Shown piece after piece: positions 55,701 through 57,142 of a stretch of DNA of 64,000 bases. Source of the stretch: Lepus europaeus (Eukaryota > Chordata > Mammalia > Lagomorpha > Leporidae); the NCBI RefSeq assembly GCF_033115175.1, contig NC_084833.1, positions 50,740,716 through 50,804,715 on the forward strand. Direction: 5' to 3'. A program made the position numbers and the translations under genes. The notes under the pieces are model-generated. The model saw only the letters and a program-made list of their open reading frames with translations. It did no database searches and had not been told where the DNA came from. How positions within the stretch are numbered: position 1 is the stretch's first letter; each line of letters opens with the position of its first letter.

Positions 55701-57142
55701 ACAGTTACAGAGAGAAGTAGAGACAGGGGTCTTCCATCCAATGATTCACTACCCAAAATGGCCACAGTGGGTGGAGCTGGGCCAATCCGAAGCCAGGAGC
55801 TTTCTCTGGGTCTCCCACATAGGTGCAGGGACCCAAGGACTTGGACCATTCTCCACTACTTTCTCAGGCTCATTAGTAGGGAGCTGGATTGGAAGTGGAG
55901 CAGCCAGGACTCGAATCAGCACCCATATGGGATGCTGGCATTGCAGGCTAGCTTTTTAACATGCTGCGTCACAGCATCAACCCCTACCACGACTCTTACG
56001 TTTGTGTGTGAATAAAAAAAAACAGAAAGAAAAGAAAACTATACTGAAGCTCTAAAGAATATTTTTCCCTTATTAAATTTCTGTTATTCATTTTATCAAT
56101 AAGAGAATGCTGCCAAACAAGTAGGTTTTAATTGATAAGTAAGTTTATTTAGAAAATACTAAGTCCAACTGAAATAATCCCTTCATGGAGTCTAAGATCT
56201 GACATGGCAGGCATCCAAACAAGTTAGGAGAATACAAATTGAAGTAGGTACTTTTTCTTTAAAGCCAGGTTTATTAAAGTATAATATACACACAGTTTTA
56301 TCTGTATAGTTTTATGAGTTTTCACAAACTTATAAAGCCAGGTAACCACCACCACATAAATACTATTTACTGAATAATGTACTACGCTGTTTGCTTTTGC
56401 CTATGTGTAGTTCTCCAGTTAAGTATTGAATTTATTGTGAATTTCTTCTAGGCCCTTTCCGGTTACTGTGGCTTTATGGCAGCCAACCTTTATGCTCGTT
56501 CCATATTTGGAGAAGATGCACTTGCAAATGTCAGCATTGAGAAGCCAATTCACCAGGGCCCAGATGCTGCTGTTACTGGCCACATAAGAATTCGTGCAAA
56601 GAGTCAGGTAACAATTCCTCTCTCTCTCTCTCTTTTTTTTTTTTTTTTTTTGAGAGCATCTCTGAACTGAACAAAGGGAGAAAGAATTTATATCTGTCTT
56701 ATTTGTTTAGTGTATTTTGTCGCTCATGCCTTATGCATTACATGCATATATATGATACTCTCTGAATATATAGAACTTTTGCTTCATTAAATTGGTTCAA
56801 CTTTTGGGCCTGTTATTCTGGGATATTTGCTTTTAAAACAAATTGATTCCTCTAGGATGTTTGTGAAATGAATTCTCTAAAATGTTTTGTAAGCCAAGGT
56901 ACAATTAGTGACTTTTTTTGTAAATCCAGCACTAAATTCAATCCAATAAAGTCTTAGTTTTTTTGCACATCTTCATTGCATTGTTGATGTGGTGTCATTC
57001 AATGAGGCCTTAATTGAAATGGAATAACCTGCTGGTTGTGCATAGTTTCAGTCATTATAAACATCTTCATTCTTCTTTACAGGGAATGGCCTTAAGTCTT
57101 GGAGATAAAATCAACTTGTCTCAGAAGAAAACTAGTGTATAA
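4816..57142 (+). CDS. COPB1: Coatomer subunit beta (beta-COP), spliced CDS, 953 aa
   Basis: The product is the beta subunit of the COPI coat heptamer. COPI is recruited to Golgi membranes by ARF1-GTP and drives retrograde Golgi-to-ER and intra-Golgi vesicle transport. In the family, beta pairs with delta in the adaptor-like F-subcomplex. The N-terminal half (about residues 20-540, exons 3-13) is the helical adaptin-like trunk. Exon 13 encodes a charged, Ser/Lys/Glu-rich linker. Exons 16-18 encode the beta-COP C-terminal domain and exons 19-22 the appendage platform, with the motif [11 protein letters not shown] across exons 19-20. The start is supported by an A at -3 and an in-frame TAA at 4804-4806, 12 nt upstream. 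The length equals the mammalian family length. Compared with human as I remember it, only a few conservative substitutions are seen. No signal peptide or membrane segment, as expected for a cytosolic coat protein. Confidence 0.97.
4907..5358 (+). other. Start of intron 2, unique
   Basis: AT-rich intronic DNA. Nothing recognisable before the SINE at 5359. Confidence 0.6.
5359..5602 (-). repeat. CSINE3-type SINE
   Basis: Poly(T), then TTTGAGAAACAAGACAGAG, ending AAATGCCCAACCC. This is the older C-repeat type, diverged, with no clear duplication. Confidence 0.75.
5640..5952 (-). repeat. CSINE3-type SINE
   Basis: TTTGAAAGGCAGAGAGAGAG start and AAACACCCACCCC end. Same orientation as its neighbour 40 bp to the left. 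Confidence 0.8.
6026..6405 (+). repeat. CSINE3-type SINE with inverted internal patch
   Basis: Starts GGGGTGGGCATTTGTTGCAG and ends in an A-rich AAATAAATG tail. At 6316-6350 it contains ATATTTATTTGAAAGAGTTAC, a SINE tail in the opposite orientation, so the 3' end is a rearranged chimera. Confidence 0.78.
6464..6780 (+). repeat. CSINE, full length
   Basis: TATGGGCACGCATTGTGGCATAATGG head to AATAGAATAAATCTTAAAAA tail. Moderately diverged. Confidence 0.9.
6845..7130 (+). repeat. CSINE3-type SINE
   Basis: GGTGTGGCAGTTAATGCTC start, GTGCCTGGGTTTATG core, CTTTCTGCCTCTTTAATT end. Diverged old copy. Confidence 0.75.
7131..7451 (+). other. Intron 2 unique DNA
   Basis: AT-rich with a T/A run near 7424-7435. 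Nothing else recognised. Confidence 0.55.
7452..7790 (+). repeat. CSINE, full length
   Basis: GGGGCTAGCACTGTGGCGCAG to AAATAAATCTTTAAAAA. Near-duplicated flanks AATTTAAAAGTTTT / AATTTTAAAAGTTGT. Confidence 0.93.
8003..8292 (-). repeat. CSINE3-type SINE
   Basis: TTTATTTGAGAAATAGAGAG start, AAACATCTGCCCC end; old diverged copy. Confidence 0.78.
8434..8764 (+). repeat. CSINE, full length, perfect duplication
   Basis: The head is preceded by a G run. A perfect 15-bp target duplication (TAAATTTTCTATATT) lies at 8419-8433 and 8765-8779. Confidence 0.95.
8780..9089 (+). other. Intron 2 unique DNA
   Basis: No repeat or gene recognised. Confidence 0.5.
9090..9303 (-). repeat. CSINE, internally deleted
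   Basis: Both ends are present but about 100 bp of the middle are missing: GGCCGCAGTGG runs directly into AGCAGCTGGGTCTCGAAC. An (AG)n run lies at 9152-9175. Confidence 0.88.
9524..9815 (+). repeat. CSINE3-type SINE
   Basis: GGGCAGGTAGTTAGGGTGC start, ATTCAAATAAATAAATAAT end. Confidence 0.78.
10086..10421 (-). repeat. CSINE2B nested in a SINE
   Basis: T run, GAGAGGTAGAGTGGACAGTG to head GCGGTGCCGGCC at 10421. It abuts the next SINE's T-rich tail, so it probably inserted into that tail. Confidence 0.9.
10422..10727 (-). repeat. CSINE nested in an older CSINE
   Basis: AAAGATTTATTTTTTTTGTTTG tail to ACCACAGCGCCGGCCCC head. This is the primary insertion that made the 13-bp duplication. Confidence 0.92.
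10999..11312 (-). repeat. CSINE
   Basis: T-rich tail, GGTCTGGAAGGTAAAAATTCAG, head TCACAGCACCAACCCCC. It continues the minus-strand SINE stack. Confidence 0.88.
11451..11774 (-). repeat. CSINE, full length
   Basis: AAGATTTTATTTTATTTTAT tail to GCGCCGGCCCC head. Duplication TCTTCCAGTTT on both sides. Confidence 0.94.
11775..12312 (+). other. End of intron 2; unique with a MIR remnant
   Basis: About 12100-12180 reads like an inverted MIR (GAGATTCAGAGATAAATGACTT, GGAGCCAGGTGG). The rest is unique. Confidence 0.45.
12313..12542 (+). CDS. COPB1: COPB1 exon 3 (aa 31-107)
   Basis: Acceptor TCAATCAG|AAAAAGG, donor AGAAAG|GTAAAC. It encodes the start of the adaptin-like trunk (for example [20 protein letters not shown]) and ends in phase 0 at Lys107. 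Confidence 0.98.
12543..13136 (+). other. Intron 3, no repeats recognised
   Basis: Contains a GGAAGGAGGAAGG purine-rich patch near 12749-12800; otherwise unique and AT-rich. Confidence 0.55.
13137..13306 (+). CDS. COPB1: COPB1 exon 4 (aa 108-164)
   Basis: Acceptor TATCAG|GATCTTC, donor CTATAG|GTAGAT. Encodes trunk helices including [16 protein letters not shown] and [16 protein letters not shown]; ends after two bases of Arg164. Confidence 0.98.
13788..14085 (+). repeat. CSINE3-type SINE
   Basis: GGGACAAGTATTGGCATAGC head, CATATCAAATAAAATAAATA tail. Preceding 13307-13787 is unique intron. Confidence 0.8.
14200..14530 (-). repeat. CSINE, full length
   Basis: TTTAAAGATTTATTTTATTT tail to GCCACAGCACAGGTCCC head. 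Confidence 0.93.
14531..15391 (+). other. Intron 4 unique DNA
   Basis: About 860 bp of AT-rich DNA with no recognisable repeat or gene. Confidence 0.55.
15392..15506 (+). CDS. COPB1: COPB1 exon 5 (aa 164-202)
   Basis: Acceptor TTTAAAG|AAATTTTG, donor GATCAG|GTGAAG. Encodes [16 protein letters not shown] and MMLIHADQ; ends in phase 0. Confidence 0.97.
15559..15752 (+). repeat. CSINE, 5' truncated
   Basis: Starts mid-element at AGTAGAAGGTGGCCCAAG and runs to the AAATAAATCTTTAAAAAA tail. Confidence 0.9.
15826..16146 (-). repeat. CSINE, full length
   Basis: TATTTATCTGAAAGGCAGAG to CACAGCACTGGCCCCC. Confidence 0.93.
16146..16589 (+). other. Intron 5 unique DNA
   Basis: AT-rich; nothing recognised. 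Confidence 0.5.
16590..17240 (-). repeat. Ancient L1 fragment (L1M type)
   Basis: Contains AACCATTTTCAAGTATACAG, AAACTGAAACTCTATACCC and CATGGGTGCACAAAATATCT, typical of an old mammalian L1 3' end read on the minus strand. A related fragment is at 45745-46700. Confidence 0.75.
17241..17795 (-). repeat. CSINE3-type SINE, interrupted
   Basis: Tail side 17241-17456 and head side 17701-17795 flank a younger SINE. Contains a (GGCA)n repeat at 17287-17302. Confidence 0.78.
17457..17700 (+). repeat. CSINE2B, internally deleted, nested
   Basis: GGCCGGCACCGCCGTAGCTC joins the head directly to the GCTCTCTGCTGTGG region, losing about 100 bp. (AAAT)n tail. Duplication AATAGGGAGGTAAAG / AATAGGGAGGTAGAG. 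Confidence 0.92.
17925..18254 (+). repeat. CSINE, full length
   Basis: GGGGCCGGTGCTGTGGCATAG to AAATAAATT plus poly(A). Duplication AGAAATAGTT on both sides. Confidence 0.94.
18255..18667 (+). other. End of intron 5, unique
   Basis: No repeat or gene recognised. Confidence 0.5.
18668..18760 (+). CDS. COPB1: COPB1 exon 6 (aa 203-233)
   Basis: Acceptor CTTTTTTAG|GATCG, donor TATAAG|GTAAGA. Encodes [19 protein letters not shown] and ends in phase 0 at Lys233. Confidence 0.98.
18990..19286 (+). repeat. CSINE, perfect duplication
   Basis: Perfect 16-bp duplication AAAAATTCATGACTTG at 18974-18989 and 19287-19302. The CT-rich tract before the tail is shortened. Confidence 0.95.
19556..19895 (-). 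repeat. CSINE inside Tigger1
   Basis: T run, then ATTTATTTATGGGAAAGGCA, head CACAATACTGGCCCC. It splits the Tigger1 5' end near ACAAATTAAAG. Confidence 0.92.
21967..22286 (+). repeat. CSINE2B inside Tigger1
   Basis: GGCTGGCGCCATGGTTCAC to CTGCCAGTCAAAAAG. Duplication TAGTCTATGGCATA / TAGACTATGGCATA at 21950-21963 and 22287-22300. Confidence 0.94.
22385..22945 (+). other. Intron 6 unique DNA with small hairpin
   Basis: No gene recognised. At 22886-22916 there are perfect 12-bp inverted arms (AAATGTTGCTTT) around an A loop. Confidence 0.55.
22946..23081 (+). repeat. CSINE2B, large internal deletion
   Basis: About 136 bp long: head GGGGCTGGCGCCGTGGTTCAC and box GGTTCTAGTACTGG jump to the TCTCTCTCACTGTC tail, losing about 180 bp. 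Confidence 0.9.
23082..23645 (+). other. Intron 6 unique DNA
   Basis: AT-rich; no repeat or gene recognised. Confidence 0.5.
23646..23975 (+). repeat. CSINE3-type SINE
   Basis: GGGCCAGGTCTTTGGCAGGG to a CT-rich tract and AAAATATATAAAAGG. Confidence 0.8.
24126..24263 (+). CDS. COPB1: COPB1 exon 7 (aa 234-279)
   Basis: Acceptor TTTTCCAG|GTCTGTC. The donor ATCAAG|GTACTG departs from consensus at +4 and +5, so it looks weak. Encodes [15 protein letters not shown] to SSAPTAIK. Both boundaries are phase 0, so skipping would remove 46 residues in frame. Confidence 0.97.
24477..24786 (+). repeat. CSINE3-type SINE
   Basis: GGTGCAGATATTTGGCCTAGTG to an 18-base A run. Flanks AGTTCATGAA / AGTTCATAGA look like a diverged duplication. 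Confidence 0.82.
24787..24975. mobile_element. Palindromic DNA-transposon copy (mariner-like MITE)
   Basis: Ends AGTTCATAGAAAAATGG and CCATTTCCATGAACTTT are inverted copies. The inner arms read TTTTGGTGCAAAAA and TTTTTGCACCAAAA. Same family at 35902-36085 and 43996-44085. The class is inferred from small size and inverted ends. Confidence 0.65.
25033..25370 (+). repeat. CSINE, full length
   Basis: GGGGGCCAGCGCTGTGGTGCAG to a short A-rich tail. Duplication AATGATATTT on both sides. Confidence 0.94.
25397..25752 (+). repeat. CSINE, full length
   Basis: CTTGGAACTGGCATTGTGACA head to ATAAATAAAATATAAAAAAG tail, diverged. Confidence 0.9.
26092..26172 (-). repeat. CSINE, tail fragment only
   Basis: About 80 bp: T run, AAGATTTAATTTATTTTATT, GGCAGAATTACAGAGAG, then breaks off. 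A strong 5' truncation. Confidence 0.85.
26214..26564 (-). repeat. CSINE2B, young copy
   Basis: Full length with a 29-bp T run and CpG-rich body. Perfect 16-bp duplication CTATTTTCCTCATTCT (26198-26213, 26565-26580). Nearly identical to the copy at 26791. Confidence 0.96.
26791..27148 (-). repeat. CSINE2B, young copy
   Basis: Full length, perfect 15-bp duplication TGTCCTTTGCTTTTT (26776-26790, 27149-27163). Same orientation as its neighbour only about 230 bp away. Confidence 0.96.
27164..27632 (+). other. End of intron 7, mostly unique
   Basis: AT-rich; beyond the old repeat remnant nothing recognised. Confidence 0.5.
27633..27752 (+). CDS. COPB1: COPB1 exon 8 (aa 280-319)
   Basis: Acceptor TTCTATAG|GCTGCC, strong donor CTCCAG|GTAAGT. 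Encodes [19 protein letters not shown]; phase 0 at both ends. Confidence 0.98.
27815..28122 (-). repeat. CSINE
   Basis: TTATTTATTTATTTATTTGA tail to GCCACAATGCTGGCCCC head. Confidence 0.92.
28265..28518 (+). repeat. CSINE3-type SINE
   Basis: GGAGTGGGTGTTTGACCTATAGG head, AAATAAATAAATAAATAAAA tail, short middle deletion. Confidence 0.8.
28530..28847 (+). repeat. CSINE
   Basis: GGAGGGCAGTGTTAGTTCGCAG head to CAAATAAATAAATATTTTTT tail. Confidence 0.9.
28848..29159 (+). other. Intron 8 unique DNA with long hairpin
   Basis: A short CA/TA repeat lies at 28858-28880. Inverted arms of 26 bp lie at 29039-29064 and 29085-29110. No gene. Confidence 0.6.
29039..29110. repeat. Inverted repeat, 26-bp arms, 20-bp loop
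   Basis: The left arm ends ACCTATTTAATACA and the right arm begins TGTATTAAATAGGT. Only one mismatch is seen over 26 bp. It matches no SINE in the window. Confidence 0.85.
29160..29596 (+). repeat. CSINE with expanded CT tract
   Basis: Head GGGACCTGTGGTGCAGCAGG (diverged) to CAAATAACTAAACTAAACT tail. The pyrimidine tract at 29423-29513 is about 90 bp, several times longer than in other copies. Confidence 0.9.
29644..29675 (+). repeat. CSINE head fragment
   Basis: Only GGGGCCAGCGCTGTATCATAG and a few more bases remain; the rest is absent. Confidence 0.65.
29831..30161 (-). repeat. CSINE, full length
   Basis: TTATTTATTTGTTTATTTAT tail to GCCACAATACCAGTCCC head. Duplication TCAGTCTCT on both sides. 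Confidence 0.92.
30178..30305 (-). repeat. CSINE, 5' truncated
   Basis: AATCTATTTATTTATTTGAA tail and CCATCCACTCTTTCACTCC body, ending near GTGTCTACCC. Confidence 0.85.
30306..30607 (+). other. End of intron 8, unique
   Basis: No repeat or gene recognised. Confidence 0.5.
30608..30715 (+). CDS. COPB1: COPB1 exon 9 (aa 320-355)
   Basis: Acceptor TTTTTCAG|GATCTG, donor GAAGAG|GTAAAA. Encodes [20 protein letters not shown]; phase 0 at both ends. The following intron is only 81 nt. Confidence 0.98.
30797..30943 (+). CDS. COPB1: COPB1 exon 10 (aa 356-404)
   Basis: Acceptor TTCTGTAG|CTGG, donor CCTGTG|GTATGT. Encodes [20 protein letters not shown] to [11 protein letters not shown]; phase 0 at both ends. 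Confidence 0.98.
31222..31543 (-). repeat. CSINE2B inside L1
   Basis: TTTGACAGACACATTTAGACAG to CACAGCACCGG. Duplication ACTAAGATCTA on both sides. Confidence 0.92.
31686..32005 (-). repeat. CSINE2B inside L1
   Basis: TTTGACAGGTAGAGTTATAGAC to GTGGCGCCAGCCC. Short duplication AGAAAAC. Confidence 0.92.
32829..33175 (+). repeat. CSINE, full length
   Basis: GGGGCCGGCGCTGTGGCATAG to AAATAAATAAATAAAAG. Contains a pure (CT)n tract of about 37 bp at 33092-33128. Confidence 0.94.
33395..33756 (-). repeat. CSINE, composite unit copy B (left half)
   Basis: AAGGTTTATTTATTTGAAAGG tail to GTGCCATAGCGATAATCCC and a short spacer. It matches 1107-1410. The region 33692-33714 is an expanded C tract (C16, G, C6). 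Confidence 0.9.
33757..34250 (+). repeat. CSINE, composite unit copy B (right half), interrupted
   Basis: GGGGCCGGTGCTGTGGTGTAG to a tail near 34240, matching 1411-1736. Split by a truncated SINE at 33844-34012. Confidence 0.9.
33844..34012 (-). repeat. CSINE, 5' truncated, nested
   Basis: T run and AAGATTTATTTATTTATTTG tail, ending mid-element at CTTCAGGGTCTCATG. Confidence 0.9.
34316..34722 (+). repeat. CSINE with GC/CT microsatellite
   Basis: GGGCCGGCGCTCTGGCATAGC to AAATAAATAAATCTTTTCC. Positions 34565-34660 replace the usual CT tract with alternating (GC)n and (CT)n blocks. Confidence 0.93.
34750..35036 (-). repeat. CSINE, internally shortened
   Basis: TTTTTAAGATTTATTTTATTC tail to CCACAGTGCTGACCC head; part of the middle is missing after CAGATGGCCAGAATTCC. 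Confidence 0.9.
35195..35340 (+). CDS. COPB1: COPB1 exon 11 (aa 405-453)
   Basis: Acceptor CTTTTTAG|TTAATG, donor GTCAA|GTAAGT. Encodes [19 protein letters not shown]; ends after two bases of Lys453. Confidence 0.98.
35525..35859 (-). repeat. CSINE, full length
   Basis: TTTTTAAAGATTTTTTAAATT tail to GCGCCGGCCCC head. Confidence 0.93.
35902..36085. mobile_element. Palindromic DNA-transposon copy (mariner-like MITE)
   Basis: CATGGAAAAAGTGAAATTAAG at one end and CCATTTTCATGAAC at the other; inner TTTTGGTGCAAGAAA and ACCAAAATAAG. About 180 bp, same family as 24787. Confidence 0.65.
36095..36424 (-). repeat. CSINE
   Basis: TTTAAAGATTAATTTTATTT tail to GCCATGATACCAGCC head. Confidence 0.9.
36655..36797 (+). 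repeat. CSINE, large internal deletion, perfect duplication
   Basis: Only 143 bp: the head and first third join directly to the tail, CTGTCTGTCTGCCTTTCAC. A perfect 14-bp duplication AAAGCATCTGATGG lies at 36641-36654 and 36798-36811. Confidence 0.92.
36925..37262 (+). repeat. CSINE
   Basis: GGGACAGGCATTGTATCGAAG head, CTAATGAATAAAAAGAATAA tail. Confidence 0.88.
37513..37829 (-). repeat. CSINE, full length
   Basis: TTTTTAAGATTTATTGTTTTTG tail to CACAGTGCCAGCCC head. Duplication CCTTGATTTCT / CCTTGGTTTCT. Confidence 0.93.
37955..38120. repeat. Possible ancient DNA-transposon fragment
   Basis: GGGGAACCTTTTTTCTGCC followed by CATTTGGATATTTATTACAT resembles an old mammalian hAT-like repeat; identification is from memory and weak. 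Confidence 0.3.
38289..38385 (+). CDS. COPB1: COPB1 exon 12 (aa 453-485)
   Basis: Acceptor TTGACCCAG|GATTTAC, donor GGGGAG|GTATGT. Encodes [20 protein letters not shown]; ends in phase 0. Confidence 0.98.
38386..38890 (+). other. Start of intron 12, unique
   Basis: No repeat or gene recognised. Confidence 0.5.
38891..39204 (-). repeat. CSINE
   Basis: AGGTTTATTTATTTCAGAGATAG to CCACAGCACCAGC. Confidence 0.9.
39221..39555 (-). repeat. CSINE2B, young copy
   Basis: Perfect 15-bp duplication AAATTAATTTTTTTT (39206-39220, 39556-39570). Very close in sequence to the copies at 26214 and 26791. Confidence 0.96.
39600..39896 (-). repeat. CSINE3-type SINE
   Basis: AATTATTTAAGAGGCAGAGAG to GACACCTGCCCC. 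Confidence 0.8.
40021..40383 (+). repeat. CSINE3-like SINE
   Basis: TTGGGGTGGGCATTGTGGTAC head, CT and GT tract at 40276-40330, AAATAAATGAATAAAC tail. Confidence 0.85.
40550..40710 (-). repeat. MIR SINE
   Basis: AAATTGAGACTCAAAGTGATT and AGTAAGTGGCAGAGTGAGAAT are the MIR core and body on the minus strand. Confidence 0.75.
40864..41024 (+). CDS. COPB1: COPB1 exon 13 (aa 486-539)
   Basis: Acceptor GACTTTTAG|ATCCC, donor GACAG|GTAATT. Encodes the charged linker, including [18 protein letters not shown] and [12 protein letters not shown]; ends after two bases of Arg539. The least conserved part of the family. Confidence 0.97.
41025..41424 (+). other. Start of intron 13, unique
   Basis: No repeat or gene recognised. 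Confidence 0.5.
41425..41560 (-). repeat. MIR SINE
   Basis: TATTTTCCAGAAGAGGAATTTG and CCAGGATTTGAATGTAGCTC fit a diverged MIR on the minus strand. Confidence 0.6.
41605..41902 (-). repeat. CSINE3-type SINE
   Basis: AAATTTTTTATTTCACAAGCC to AATACCCACCCC. Confidence 0.72.
41905..41976 (-). repeat. CSINE tail fragment
   Basis: ATTATTTATTTGAAAGGCTG and ACAGAGAAATCC, ending at the L1 fragment. Confidence 0.7.
41990..42465 (+). mobile_element. L1 3' UTR fragment, rabbit type
   Basis: CTCTGAAGGGAGGAGAGAAC to AAATAAAAGG. The closest relative here is 63098-63570, and the minus-strand copy at 54592 covers the same 3' region. Confidence 0.85.
42478..43131 (-). repeat. CSINE split by another CSINE
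   Basis: Tail part 42478-42530 (AGATTTATTTATTTGAAAGAG) and head part 42870-43131 (to CCACAATGTTGGTCCC) flank an inner SINE. Confidence 0.82.
42531..42869 (-). repeat. CSINE, nested
   Basis: Long T run, AAAGATTTATTTATTTTATT tail to CCAGAGAGCCTGCTCC head. Confidence 0.88.
43132..43310 (-). repeat. CSINE3-type SINE, truncated
   Basis: TTATTTACTTAGTTGAGAAAAG tail; the head is missing after CTGCCTCCAGTGTC. Confidence 0.72.
43468..43588 (+). CDS. COPB1: COPB1 exon 14 (aa 539-579)
   Basis: Acceptor CTCTTTACAG|ACCTCC, donor CAAAAT|GTAAGT. Encodes [20 protein letters not shown]; ends in phase 0 at Asn579. Confidence 0.98.
43589..43995 (+). other. Start of intron 14; possible old repeat
   Basis: AAGCACCTATTGTACTCTAGAC near 43630 resembles the start of an ancient interspersed repeat; the rest is unique. 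Confidence 0.4.
43996..44085. mobile_element. Short palindromic DNA-transposon (mariner-like MITE)
   Basis: GGGTACTTCAAAAAGTTTGTGG at the left and a perfect 17-bp inverted match (ATTTTCCACAAACTTTT) at the right, about 90 bp in all. Confidence 0.75.
44086..44195 (-). repeat. CSINE, 5' truncated
   Basis: AAAGCAGAGTTAGGGAGAGAC to GGGCCAGATGAAG, then unique DNA. Confidence 0.8.
44196..44612 (+). other. End of intron 14, unique
   Basis: No repeat or gene recognised. Confidence 0.5.
44613..44840 (+). CDS. COPB1: COPB1 exon 15 (aa 580-655)
   Basis: Acceptor CATTTTCTAG|TCTTTT, donor CAAAAG|GTAAGA. Encodes [18 protein letters not shown] to EEEKLSQK; phase 0 at both ends. Longest complete internal coding exon after exon 3. 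Confidence 0.98.
44978..45157 (+). CDS. COPB1: COPB1 exon 16 (aa 656-715)
   Basis: Acceptor CCAACACAG|AAAGAA, donor AACAAG|GTAACA. Encodes [20 protein letters not shown], leading into the beta-COP C-terminal domain; phase 0 at both ends. Confidence 0.98.
45158..45744 (+). other. Start of intron 16, unique
   Basis: No repeat or gene recognised. Confidence 0.5.
45745..46700 (-). repeat. Ancient L1 fragment (L1M type)
   Basis: AAAACTGAAACTCGATATCC, GCTGAATAATATTCCATTGT and TTGCATTCCTCTAATTATTAG are typical of an old L1 ORF2 end and 3' UTR on the minus strand. A (TA)n run lies at 46254-46275. Confidence 0.82.
46701..47048 (+). other. Intron 16 unique DNA
   Basis: No repeat or gene recognised. 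Confidence 0.5.
47063..47386 (-). repeat. CSINE, full length
   Basis: AAAAGATTTTATTTATTTTA tail to CACAGTGCCGGCCC head. Duplication CTGAGTATCATTTT / CTGAATATCATTTT. Confidence 0.94.
47421..47803 (+). repeat. CSINE2B with partly duplicated tail
   Basis: GGCCAGTGCCGCGGCTCAC head. The TCTCTCTCTCACTGTCTA tail block is present twice (47704-47722, 47737-47755). Duplication AATTCTATATTGT on both sides. Confidence 0.94.
48038..48182 (+). CDS. COPB1: COPB1 exon 17 (aa 716-764)
   Basis: Acceptor TTTCTTACAG|GTCACC, donor CTCTAG|GTGAGG. Encodes [20 protein letters not shown]; ends one base into codon 764. Confidence 0.98.
48368..48692 (-). repeat. CSINE2B, perfect long duplication
   Basis: Perfect 18-bp duplication CTGTTGTGTTGATTTTCT (48350-48367, 48693-48710). 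The head ends GAGCCGCGGC, so a few 5' bases are missing. Confidence 0.95.
48711..49046 (+). other. Intron 17 unique DNA
   Basis: No repeat or gene recognised. Confidence 0.5.
49062..49265 (+). pseudogene. 5'-truncated mRNA 3'-end retrocopy, parent unknown
   Basis: About 204 bp of GC-richer sequence ends in GGAATAAATTTATGC followed by seven A, i.e. a polyadenylation signal and tail. A perfect 15-bp direct repeat AAGATAACAAAGGAG flanks it (49047-49061, 49266-49280). This is the layout of an L1-mediated copy of a messenger 3' UTR. I do not recognise the parent gene. It has no open frame of note. Confidence 0.85.
49360..49448 (+). pseudogene. 5S rRNA retropseudogene, 3' truncated
   Basis: GTCTACGGCCATACCACCCT and TGGTTAGTACTTGGATGGGA match mammalian 5S rRNA from base 1 to about 88, with seven differences by eye. 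The last 30 or so bases and any poly(A) tail are absent. Flanking 14-bp repeats differ at one base (AATTTATAAACTTG, 49347-49360; AATTTATAAGCTTG, 49449-49462). The internal promoter is incomplete, so it should be silent. Confidence 0.92.
49463..49816 (+). repeat. CSINE
   Basis: GGCAGATACTGTGGTGTAGTG head directly after the 5S copy; (CT)n tract; AAATAAATAAGTAAACC tail. Confidence 0.9.
50060..50357 (-). repeat. CSINE3-type SINE
   Basis: TTTTATTTATTTATTTGTAAGG tail; GCTGCTCTAAGATGC end. Flanks share CATACATTTTA. Confidence 0.78.
50423..50542 (+). CDS. COPB1: COPB1 exon 18 (aa 764-804)
   Basis: Acceptor TTTTTTTCAG|GAGACC, donor AATATAG|GTAAGG. Encodes [20 protein letters not shown]; starts two bases into a Gly codon and ends one base into Val804. 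Confidence 0.98.
50543..51954 (+). other. Intron 18; probable remains of an ancient repeat
   Basis: Stretches such as TTGCCAAGCATTGTTCTATG, GGAATGGCTTCCTGGGGGAG and ATATCTGGAGTTCAGAGTGC look like scattered parts of one old interspersed repeat. I could not name the family. No gene is visible. Confidence 0.4.
51955..52289 (+). repeat. CSINE, full length
   Basis: GGGACCGGCACTGTGGCATAG to AAATAAATAAAATCTTT plus poly(A). Confidence 0.94.
52290..52729 (+). other. Intron 18, mostly unique
   Basis: May continue the old repeat seen left of the SINE. No gene recognised. Confidence 0.4.
52730..52935 (+). repeat. MIR SINE
   Basis: TGCCTGAGTTTGAATCCTGTC, GCCACTTACCGTTGTTTGACC and CCCAGTACATAATAAATATTC follow MIR from B box to 3' end. 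Confidence 0.88.
53017..53162 (+). CDS. COPB1: COPB1 exon 19 (aa 804-852)
   Basis: Acceptor TTTATTGCAG|TTTATG. The donor AACAAA|GTTAGT lacks A/G at +3. Encodes [18 protein letters not shown] to [10 protein letters not shown], the start of the appendage platform. If unspliced, the frame runs 46 codons into the intron and stops at 53301-53303. Confidence 0.97.
53163..53736 (+). other. Intron 19, no repeats recognised
   Basis: Unique; includes the read-through frame described for exon 19. Confidence 0.6.
53737..53826 (+). CDS. COPB1: COPB1 exon 20 (aa 853-882)
   Basis: Acceptor TTCTTTACAG|GTGACA, donor GAGAAG|GTAAAA. Encodes [19 protein letters not shown] to LTPEK; phase 0 at both ends. Confidence 0.98.
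53946..53977. repeat. Perfect 32-bp palindrome
   Basis: Left half CCCTGGGCAGCAGGTT is followed at once by its exact reverse complement, with no spacer; the centre is GTTAAC. Confidence 0.95.
54027..54366 (-). repeat. CSINE, nested
   Basis: TTTTTAAGATATATTTATTT tail to CACTACGTTGGCCCCC head. Confidence 0.92.
54592..55022 (-). mobile_element. L1 3' UTR, 5' truncated, in a SINE tail
   Basis: T run, AACTTTTATTTAATGATTATA, and CTTATGGATTACAATGGC mark the rabbit L1 3' end on minus. Near-perfect 15-bp duplication CTGTGAAATAAATCT / CTGTCAAATAAATCT (54577-54591, 55023-55037). Confidence 0.93.
55208..55549 (-). repeat. CSINE2B, perfect long duplication
   Basis: Perfect 18-bp duplication CCAAAATAGTTTATTTTT (55190-55207, 55550-55567). 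Full length and young. Confidence 0.96.
55667..55985 (-). repeat. CSINE
   Basis: Unusual A run in place of the T run, then CATTTATTTGTTTGAAAGAC; head CACAGCATCAACCCC. Confidence 0.88.
55986..56451 (+). other. End of intron 20, unique
   Basis: AAAGTATAATATACACACAG near 56276 hints at an old L1 piece; otherwise nothing. Confidence 0.45.
56452..56607 (+). CDS. COPB1: COPB1 exon 21 (aa 883-934)
   Basis: Acceptor TTTCTTCTAG|GCCC, donor AGTCAG|GTAACA followed by a CT and T tract. Encodes [20 protein letters not shown] to [10 protein letters not shown]; phase 0 at both ends. Confidence 0.98.
56608..57082 (+). other. Intron 21
   Basis: (CT)n then T18 at 56618-56651; the rest unique. Confidence 0.6.

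Noticed and set aside
4907..57082. Intronic snoRNA or microRNA genes in COPB1
   Set aside because: I saw no convincing C/D or H/ACA box layout, and the hairpins found are better explained by transposon palindromes. A covariance-model search would be decisive.
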